The position numbers and the translations under genes were made by a program. DNA of 8,229 bases from Phycisphaerae bacterium (GTDB taxonomy: Bacteria; Planctomycetota; Phycisphaerae; Sedimentisphaerales; SG8-4). Below the pieces are notes generated by a model. It was not told where the DNA came from and ran no database searches. It was given only the letters and a program-made list of their open reading frames with translations. The stretch lies in the NCBI GenBank assembly GCA_030603035.1, contig JAUVYQ010000119.1, positions 1 through 8,229 on the forward strand, given 5' to 3'. Below are positions 4,198-8,229 of this stretch, piece by piece; position 1 is the stretch's first letter, and every line of letters begins with the position of its first letter.

Positions 4198-4422
4198 TTG
4201 CATCCAACTTTCAAAGAATATCGCCAAACCATCGTTCGTACCCGCTGCAGTTGCGGGTACGAAGGCCTCAACAAACTGCCCTTTAAAGACTACGTGCATC
4301 CTGGAGGCTGGTTTGTCAACGGCTACCAACGACCACGCTGGATCTACGTCCATTGTCCAGATTGCGGCTACGATTGGGCCCTGTGGAAACTGCAGGCAAC
4401 AGGTGCAAGGAGGAAACTGTAA
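4198..4422 (+). CDS. zinc-ribbon protein, 74 aa, TTG start
   Basis: The coding frame is fixed by the protein it encodes. A zinc ribbon uses C17 and C19 (TRCSCGYEG) with C53 and C56 (YVHCPDCGYDWALWKL), with an aromatic-rich middle (HPGGWFVNGYQRPRWIY). In this frame the best start is TTG at 4198, 10 nt after GGAGG (4183-4187). An ATG at 4193 sits closer to that site but in another frame, whose 88-residue product lacks a coherent fold; it is treated as a decoy. The frame continues open upstream into the previous gene (GTG at 4111), but that extension is unlikely. The ribbon probably binds nucleic acid or a protein partner. The stop is immediately followed by the next ATG. Confidence 0.75.
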   Translation: MHPTFKEYRQTIVRTRCSCGYEGLNKLPFKDYVHPGGWFVNGYQRPRWIYVHCPDCGYDWALWKLQATGARRKL

Positions 4423-4557
4423 ATGCTTGAAGTCATACAAAAGCATATACGTTTCTTAGAGAAACGCAGAGCGCAGTTAGACGCCCGTCTTATCGTTGTT
4501 TCGCAGACGCTAAATTATCTGTATAAAGAAAAAGCGTTTAGGTGGAAAAAAGAATGA
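4423..4557 (+). CDS. small 44-aa helical protein
   Basis: The ATG directly follows the previous TAA and has AAGGAGG at 4407-4413, an ideal site. The product (MLEVIQKHIRFLEKRRAQ to KAFRWKKE) is one long amphipathic, basic helix, perhaps a coiled coil or nucleic-acid-binding peptide. Its stop overlaps the next start as ATGA. No family is recognised. Support is the strong ribosome-binding site and exact fit between neighbours. Confidence 0.7.
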   Translation: MLEVIQKHIRFLEKRRAQLDARLIVVSQTLNYLYKEKAFRWKKE

Positions 4558-4883
4558 CCCCTGCTAAAACTGCTAATGACTTCCACGACCAGCTGGTCGT
4601 GGCACTACAAAAGACCCTCCGGTCCTGGGAAGAAACTCTTCGCGAGCTGGAGGAGTTCATCGACTCACGCTGCGAGGGCTGTGCAGTGTGTAGGTTAATA
4701 CAGACTGTTGGTGAGGCGTGTTATGAGTGTCCACTAATTAAAGAATGCTCCTCTGACGCCGGGCTACGAAATCAGTGCATCATCTCGGCCAAGCGAACTC
4801 GTGAGTTGCTCGAGCGGAACGTAGTGTTTCTAGAAGAGCGACTATGTGTCTTAGAACAGTCAAAATCACTGGAGGACAAATAA
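4554..4883 (+). CDS. cysteine-rich coiled-coil protein, 109 aa
   Basis: The start chosen is ATG 4554, in an ATGA overlap with the previous stop and 8 nt after AGGTGG (4540-4545); a GTG at 4542 lies within that site and is rejected. Two helical arms (8-38 and 76-103, rich in E, L and R) flank a cysteine cluster. The cluster contains C40, C43 and C46 (CEGCAVC), C56 and C59 (CYEC), then C65 and C75. Seven cysteines in 36 residues imply a Zn or Fe-S site holding a helical hairpin together. C97 lies in the second arm. Function unknown; a structural or regulatory metal protein is likely. Confidence 0.8.
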   Translation: MTPAKTANDFHDQLVVALQKTLRSWEETLRELEEFIDSRCEGCAVCRLIQTVGEACYECPLIKECSSDAGLRNQCIISAKRTRELLERNVVFLEERLCVLEQSKSLEDK

Positions 4884-5234
4884 GTGACTCCTAGCAAAGC
4901 GATGAAGTACATCCCGCCTAGCAGAGTGTGCGATAATTTCGAACATTACTGCAAAAAACGAGATGTTATCGAGGATGCTTTTATCATGTTCGGAGTCAGA
5001 AAACATCTGCAGTCATATACGTATATTGCAGCGCTGTTAGCGCTGACTGAGGATACGTTCGCAGTCCCAGCACATTTTCTCTTAGAGCTAGTTCCGGTCA
5101 AGCGCGTCGGTACGATACACGGGGTTCTCCACCGTTTAGGCGACTACCGGATCGTTGAAGTCGATAAAACCACTATGCCGCACGTGTATAGCCTGACGTT
5201 GAAGTTCGAGAATTATCTGCGGAGAAAATTATAG
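4884..5234 (+). CDS. winged-helix protein, 116 aa, GTG start
   Basis: GTG at 4884 directly follows the previous TAA, 8 nt after GGAGG (4871-4875); ATG 4902 is a weaker alternative. Residues 18-55 are helical (EHYCKKRDVIEDAFIMFGV, YTYIAALLALTED). Residues 60-106 read as a winged helix. The recognition helix lies in PVKRVGTIHGVLHRLGDY and a beta wing follows, IVEVDKTTMPHVYSLT. C16 and C23 are isolated. It resembles archaeal MarR/PadR-like small regulators in shape, without a firm family match. It may be the second transcription factor of the operon. Confidence 0.8.
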   Translation: MTPSKAMKYIPPSRVCDNFEHYCKKRDVIEDAFIMFGVRKHLQSYTYIAALLALTEDTFAVPAHFLLELVPVKRVGTIHGVLHRLGDYRIVEVDKTTMPHVYSLTLKFENYLRRKL

Positions 5235-5245
5235 GAGGACGACTA

Positions 5246-5422
5246 ATGGACAAACCTATGGGCAAAATGATTTGGGTAGTTTACCTTCCGACAGATTTTG
5301 GACTCCCGGAAATGATACGGGCTTTTAAACATGAGGCACGAGCCCGTGACTACGTTGCATACAATCGACATAAGTATAAAACGCCGCTTGGTCTAGCCAG
5401 CGTACCTTTGGAGGACGACTGA
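5246..5422 (+). CDS. small 58-aa protein
   Basis: ATG 5246 has GGAGG at 5234-5238 with a 7-nt spacer. The product begins with a short strand (MIWVVYLPTDFG) and continues with a basic helix (EMIRAFKHEARARDYVAYNRHKYK), ending LASVPLEDD. It is a compact alpha/beta miniprotein of unknown function. The sequence around its start (GGAGGACGACTAATG) is almost repeated at the next start (GGAGGACGACTGAATG), which suggests a small tandem duplication. Confidence 0.7.
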   Translation: MDKPMGKMIWVVYLPTDFGLPEMIRAFKHEARARDYVAYNRHKYKTPLGLASVPLEDD

Positions 5423-5501
5423 ATGACCTACGTTGTGTATATAACGCCGCGATAACAGTGAGTACGTAAAAACTGTCGTGTATGGAGAAGCTCCAGAGTA
5501 A
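5423..5501 (+). pseudogene. frameshifted small ORF, possible remnant or +1 frameshift product
   Basis: ATG 5423 (TGAATG overlap, GGAGG 8 nt upstream) opens only MTYVVYITPR before TAA at 5453. Removing one base around 5450 (in CGCCGCG) would join it to NSEYVKTVVYGEAPE, ending at TAA 5499-5501, giving a coherent peptide of about 25 residues. Its start resembles the strand MIWVVYLP of the previous gene. It may be a decayed paralogue, a sequencing error or a programmed shift. Length is too short for certainty. Confidence 0.35.
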
Positions 5502-5527
5502 CACTCTAGCATCCTCTTCTTTTTTTT
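5483..5527 (+). terminator. hairpins plus T8 terminator of the 3286 operon
   Basis: Two small adjacent hairpins, TGGAG-AAG-CTCCA (5483-5495) and AGAGT-AAC-ACTCT (5495-5507), are followed by CCTCTTC and eight T (5513-5527). The T tract alone would suffice for archaeal termination. Confidence 0.6.
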
Positions 5528-5566
5528 GAGTAAAAGAGAAATTTCACGAAATAGGAGAGTGATCTT

Positions 5567-5722
5567 ATAGGAAAATGTTCTGTAGAAGGTTGTGAAGAAG
5601 AGGCAACTTCAAAATGTACTGAACTAAGAGAATTAAAGGGACAAACTGTTTTAGTTGAAGTTCCTTATTGTGATAAGCATATGTCAGGAAAATTAGCACG
5701 TTTCTTTGGATTTGACGAATAG
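5567..5722 (+). CDS. AT-rich zinc-ribbon protein, 51 aa, apparent ATA start
   Basis: The frame encodes a small zinc ribbon with C4 and C9 (KCSVEGCEEEA), C17, then C35 and H38 (VPYCDKH), ending ARFFGFDE. The C-x4-C and YCxxH layout is a common small archaeal and bacterial motif. No ATG, GTG or TTG lies in frame between the upstream TAG (5552-5554) and the first cysteine. An extended ribosome-binding site, AGGAGAGTGATC (5553-5564), places initiation at ATA 5567. That codon may be a non-canonical start, a mutated ATG or a sequencing error. Codon use (GAA, AGA, TTA, AAA) is much more AT-rich than in neighbours. The gene sits between two identical terminator-like tracts, as an acquired cassette would. 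No clear promoter is visible. Confidence 0.6.
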   Translation: MGKCSVEGCEEEATSKCTELRELKGQTVLVEVPYCDKHMSGKLARFFGFDE

Positions 5723-5757
5723 GTTACGTGAAAGAATGTTTTAATAACAGTGCAGCC

Positions 5758-5874
5758 TTAAACCTCTTCTTTTTTTTCCTCTTCCTTTTTTTCAGCCTTC
5801 TTAGACCTGAGAAACACTTTTGCGAACTTCTTGATATGTTCCTCGGCCTCTTCTAACACGTTTTCTTCACTCAT
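5758..5874 (-). CDS. small charged 38-aa protein
   Basis: The ATG at 5874 starts one base after the TAA of the 432-aa gene (5878-5876). The product, MSEENVLEEAEEHIKKFAK followed by VFLRSKKAEKKEEEKKEEV, is one amphipathic helix with a Lys/Glu tail. No strong ribosome-binding site is visible, so translation may depend on coupling. It is the last gene of the minus-strand block and could be a minor virion or scaffold peptide; that is inference. Confidence 0.55.
   Translation of the reverse strand: MSEENVLEEAEEHIKKFAKVFLRSKKAEKKEEEKKEEV
5763..5777 (+). terminator. T-tract terminator, identical to 5513-5527
   Basis: CCTCTTC plus eight T repeats the 15 bases at 5513-5527 exactly, 250 bp away, and would end plus-strand transcription of the zinc-ribbon gene. 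A second T run follows (CCTTTTTTT at 5783-5791). The same bases encode the lysine and glutamate tail of the minus-strand 38-aa gene. Confidence 0.5.
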
Positions 5875-5875
5875 T

Positions 5876-7174
5876 TTAATCAGCCTTCGGTTTCTTGTAT
5901 TTCTTTATATATTCATCTTCTAAAATATTCTGAATGACCTCTTCATTCACGAGTTCCTCATGCAGCCGTGCATCGAGGTCGTCCAGCGTGATCATATCTT
6001 TTAGATAGGCGTCAGTATAATTATCGACTCTTTCCCGTCGCCGGCTGCGGTCGTATTTTATTTTCAGCGCAGCCATCAGGGCCTCTACCACGTCAGGATG
6101 GAGGCCTAAAGCCAGCATATCAGCCTTTGCAGTCTCTTCGAGTATGAAACCGTCTAGGAAATCCCGCTCAACTTCCTTACGTAACGCCGAAATTTCAGCT
6201 GATAAAGCAACCCGGATCTGAATGTCAGTCTCAAGTGCGGCGTCCGCCGGTGAATAGCCTATCAGCCCCATACGTCTTTCAAGTTCTATCGTATCGATAG
6301 CTCCAAGTTCCCAGGCCCGCCGTAAGTCGACCCTTGGGATCAAACTGTATGACAGCTCGAGGAGCTTGTCGGTCCATTCGGGCCGATAATCGTGAAAAAT
6401 TAATTGTTTCGTAAGTTCGTCAGCAGTGATCTCTTTTCGGTGAAAGAGGTCATATAAGTCGCCGACGGAAACCAGCCGCCAGTGCGCATGCCAGTACGCC
6501 TTTGACCACAGTGGAGAAAAGTTTTGATATTTCATATACTCCGCAAATTGCTCTGGAGCCTCGGGTAGTTCCTCGAGAGGAAAGGCCTCTTTAACAACGA
6601 AGTCGATGAGGTCACTAGATCCGGGTATAGCTGACTGAAATTGGGCATTCCAGTGCTGCTGGATCGGGGTGATCAGCGCTGGATAAAACTTAGCCTCATG
6701 TAAAGCACTCGCGACTCGCGAAAGACCAAGCGCATAATCAATTTTAGAAGCTATTTCGTGCAACGTATCGACCTGACCCAGCGAGGCCACTTCGACAATT
6801 AACGAAACGATAGTTACTATCGATTGAAAAGCTAGGTTGAGTTGCATATATTTCTTGGCAACGACAACGGCGTCTTCCGGCTTGAAGGGAGCTGCCGGTA
6901 GTTCCAGCCCTAAAATGTCCTCAGTTACCGTACGGGTCCACTCATTGATAAGGCCCATAAAACCGCCTTCGGCGTCCTCCTTCCATTCGGGGCTGCCGGG
7001 TTTTATTCCCTCGAGCACCCACGAAATCATGTTATCGCGTAACGAGGGAATTTGCTTGAAGGTTTCGCCGATGCCTTCGATGTTGACCGTTTTAAGAATT
7101 TCACCGAGTTTTTTGAACAACAGTTCAATGATGCTGCGTATTTTCTCGATATCGAGCGGTATAGCTTCAGCCAT
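5876..7174 (-). CDS. 432-aa alpha-helical repeat protein, probable virion structural protein
   Basis: ATG 7174 overlaps the previous stop (TAATG) and follows GGAGGAGG. The protein is almost all helical. An amphipathic N-terminal region (8-58) precedes a hydrophobic helix (113-133, LNLAFQSIVTIVSLIVEVAS). A tryptophan-rich segment follows (222-233, WSKAYWHAHW). After it come four helical-hairpin repeats of roughly 40-55 residues, each with a core like G/E-x-I-T-x-E-L and then G-Y/L-x-P: EITADELTKQLIFHDYRP (248-265), AIDTIELERRMGLIGYSP (292-309), FILEETAKADMLALGLHP (343-360) and MITLDDLDARLHEELVNE (394-411). From memory, W-x-A-HW followed by such repeats occurs in tail or head-associated proteins of bacterial and archaeal viruses; I cannot name a family. 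A structural role is inferred from this and from its neighbours. Basic tail KKYKKPKAD. Confidence 0.85.
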   Translation of the reverse strand: MAEAIPLDIEKIRSIIELLFKKLGEILKTVNIEGIGETFKQIPSLRDNMISWVLEGIKPGSPEWKEDAEGGFMGLINEWTRTVTEDILGLELPAAPFKPEDAVVVAKKYMQLNLAFQSIVTIVSLIVEVASLGQVDTLHEIASKIDYALGLSRVASALHEAKFYPALITPIQQHWNAQFQSAIPGSSDLIDFVVKEAFPLEELPEAPEQFAEYMKYQNFSPLWSKAYWHAHWRLVSVGDLYDLFHRKEITADELTKQLIFHDYRPEWTDKLLELSYSLIPRVDLRRAWELGAIDTIELERRMGLIGYSPADAALETDIQIRVALSAEISALRKEVERDFLDGFILEETAKADMLALGLHPDVVEALMAALKIKYDRSRRRERVDNYTDAYLKDMITLDDLDARLHEELVNEEVIQNILEDEYIKKYKKPKAD

Positions 7175-7773
7175 TATTTTAGGGCCTCCTCCACAAGTTC
7201 AATGATTTTATTGACTCTTACGACCGCGAAATTCGAGACGAATACCATAAACTCATTGTCAAATATCGCGGTACGTACGCCGCCGGTTATATCAATTGCT
7301 GCAATAACTTTAGAAATCATTTCTAAACTCGTTTCTATCGTAGTTAGCCGTGTTTGTATTGTATTCACGGCCGTTGCAATTGCGGTCCGCAAATTGTTAA
7401 AAAAAGTTATGATCCAGCCGAAGTCAAGCGTGGCTAAGGTGGTTTGTATCGTGTTGAGCGAAGTTCTTAGTGTTTGTATTTGTTCCGAAAGTGCGTTTGC
7501 GGCGGATGTGAGCGTATTTTTCAGATTATTGAAATAATCTGTGACCCAGCCCAGGTCGAGTCTTTCGAGTGTGCTTACGATGTGGTTAATATTGGCGCCT
7601 AACCAGCTGCGCCAGTGGTGAAGCCACTCGAAAGGGCCTTGCACCCAGGGATACCGTTCGTCGAAAAACTCGTTATAGGAGTTTCTTACAAAGTTGTATA
7701 TATTGCTCACTTTGTTACGTAAGTTCGCAAACCATTCCTGGACCGCGTCCAGCGGCCACGGCCAATTCGTAAT
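7174..7773 (-). CDS. coiled-coil protein with 44-residue repeat, 199 aa, apparent ATT start
   Basis: The start is uncertain. GGAGGGG lies 6 nt before ATT 7773, which itself begins two bases after the previous gene's TAA. Translation from ATT gives (M)TNWPWPLDAVQEWF, a coherent tryptophan-rich start. Canonical alternatives (TTG 7788, ATG 7863, TTG 7887) have poor ribosome-binding sites, and the two furthest would add basic low-complexity residues read across the previous gene. Domains: a Trp-rich helical part (1-60, with PWVQGPFEWLHHWRSWL), then two copies of a coiled-coil unit starting LDLGWVTDYFNNL (72) and LDFGWIITFFNNL (116), each followed by Thr/Leu heptads such as TLRTSLNTIQTTL. The C-terminus is beta-like and helical. 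It resembles fibrous virion components. Its end overlaps the 432-aa start, so the two are co-translated. Confidence 0.7.
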   Translation of the reverse strand: MTNWPWPLDAVQEWFANLRNKVSNIYNFVRNSYNEFFDERYPWVQGPFEWLHHWRSWLGANINHIVSTLERLDLGWVTDYFNNLKNTLTSAANALSEQIQTLRTSLNTIQTTLATLDFGWIITFFNNLRTAIATAVNTIQTRLTTIETSLEMISKVIAAIDITGGVRTAIFDNEFMVFVSNFAVVRVNKIIELVEEALK

Positions 7774-7774
7774 A

Positions 7775-8029
7775 TTATTCCCCTCCAAGTCGTTCTTTTT
7801 CGACCTCGAAGATTTTTCCCTCGAGAGGACTTCGCGGTTTTTTTGCCTCTTTGAGGATTTCATCGAGTAGCTCGTCCTTTTCCTCAACTTTGCGGGGGAT
7901 TTCGAGTGTTATAAATCTGCCGTCCACTGTCGCAGTGACGAGCGTATGTGTCACTGTTTTACGCAGCGTCGGTCTAAGTTCGATGTAGTCCACTGAAAGG
8001 ACCTCGACTTCGATTTTTTCTTCGCCCAT
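7775..8029 (-). CDS. hypothetical 84-aa protein
   Basis: ATG 8029 follows GGTGG (8034-8038) with a 4-nt spacer after it, 16 bp after the previous stop. Residues 5-48 are beta-rich (KIEVEVLSVDYIELRP, THTLVTATVDGRFITLEIP). Residues 49-84 are charged and helical (EEKDELLDEILKEAKK, then KIFEVEKERLGGE). No cysteines and no membrane segment. Family unknown; location suggests a minor structural or assembly protein. Confidence 0.8.
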   Translation of the reverse strand: MGEEKIEVEVLSVDYIELRPTLRKTVTHTLVTATVDGRFITLEIPRKVEEKDELLDEILKEAKKPRSPLEGKIFEVEKERLGGE

Positions 8030-8045
8030 GTTACCACCTTGCTGG

Positions 8046-8213
8046 TTATGCTATTTTTGCTTTAAGTGTGTAGCCGCCGAGCGCACCAACGCCGCCTACG
8101 ATTGCCGCAAGTAGCATACCGTCAATCCCGAGAACGAGGGCAATACTACCGACAATTGTAAGACAGACCATTGCCACTATGGGCTTGGCTGCTTCGATTT
8201 CTTCCTTAGTCAT
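8046..8213 (-). CDS. 55-aa protein with two membrane segments, candidate virion membrane or coat protein
   Basis: ATG 8213 follows AGGAGGT (8223-8229) with a 9-nt spacer. A short polar N-terminus (MTKEEIEAAK) precedes two hydrophobic helices, PIVAMVCLTIVGSIALVLG (11-29) and MLLAAIVGGVGALGGYTL (33-50), joined by IDG and ending KAKIA. The second helix is glycine-rich (IVGGVGALGG), a packing pattern seen in small coat proteins of spindle-shaped and other archaeal viruses. A holin-like or other membrane role fits equally well. It is the first visible gene of the minus-strand block, whose promoter is probably beyond the window edge. Confidence 0.75.
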   Translation of the reverse strand: MTKEEIEAAKPIVAMVCLTIVGSIALVLGIDGMLLAAIVGGVGALGGYTLKAKIA

Positions 8214-8222
8214 TTTTTGAAA

Positions 8223-8229
8223 ACCTCCT
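8223..8229 (-). promoter_or_regulatory. ribosome-binding site AGGAGGT of the 55-aa gene
   Basis: A full-strength Shine-Dalgarno sequence at the window edge; it confirms the start of the 55-aa gene, which is short and easily missed. Confidence 0.7.

Noticed and set aside
4193..4459. 88-residue frame starting at ATG 4193
   Set aside because: Its product is low-complexity and crosses the next start, whereas the overlapping TTG frame encodes a clear zinc ribbon.
6837..7537. Plus-strand frames of 122 and 161 codons opposite the structural genes
   Set aside because: Serine/isoleucine/valine-rich translations typical of antisense to helical, charged proteins; no ribosome-binding sites.

Overview
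The window looks like part of an archaeal virus or virus-related plasmid. Five features point to archaea. Many genes are preceded by GGAGG or GGTGAT ribosome-binding sites. AT-rich TATA boxes lie about 25-30 bp from likely transcription starts. One gene (the ParB-like one) looks leaderless. Transcription units end in plain oligo-T tracts. The proteins are mostly small winged-helix and cysteine-rich proteins typical of archaeal mobile elements. I saw no terminase, portal, polymerase, integrase, capsid gene of a recognised family, tRNA, rRNA, IS or CRISPR, so neither the virus family nor the host can be named.

Layout. (1) 1-395, plus strand: the end of a possible upstream gene and a 113-aa protein of unknown function. 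(2) 392-1417, minus strand: a ParB/Spo0J-like DNA-binding protein with a C-terminal four-cysteine zinc ribbon, convergent with the first gene. (3) 1418-1783: a gene-free control region packed with perfect palindromes and three copies of an operator-like dyad, GTTAT-n3-ATAAC. (4) 1784-2394, plus strand: two overlapping genes, a 113-aa protein and an 89-aa acidic protein, followed by a T-tract terminator. (5) 2395-3285: about 890 bp without a convincing gene. It repeats the motif families of region 3, with four more dyads spaced by multiples of about 21 bp. It adds a second repeat family, a long inverted repeat with promoter-like arms, and a probable three-way-junction RNA. (6) 3286-5422, plus strand: a tightly packed operon of seven small genes (winged-helix proteins at positions 1 and 6, three cysteine-rich proteins, two very small proteins), then a frameshifted remnant and a terminator. 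(7) 5567-5722, plus strand: an AT-rich zinc-ribbon gene between two identical 15-bp terminator-like tracts, which looks like a recent acquisition. (8) 8213-5758, minus strand: five tightly spaced genes that look like a virion-structure block. They encode a 55-aa two-membrane-segment protein, an 84-aa protein, a coiled-coil protein with a 44-residue repeat, a 432-aa protein of alpha-helical repeats, and a 38-aa charged peptide.

How the parts may work together (inference). The ParB-like protein and the palindrome-rich intergenic regions resemble a partition or replication-control locus, with no ParA visible in the window. The winged-helix and cysteine-rich proteins would be early regulators, and the minus-strand block would be late structural genes. 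The most unusual features are the shared, helically phased operators on both sides of the 1784-2394 gene pair, the structured RNA between inverted promoter-like repeats, and two genes that appear to start at ATA and ATT.
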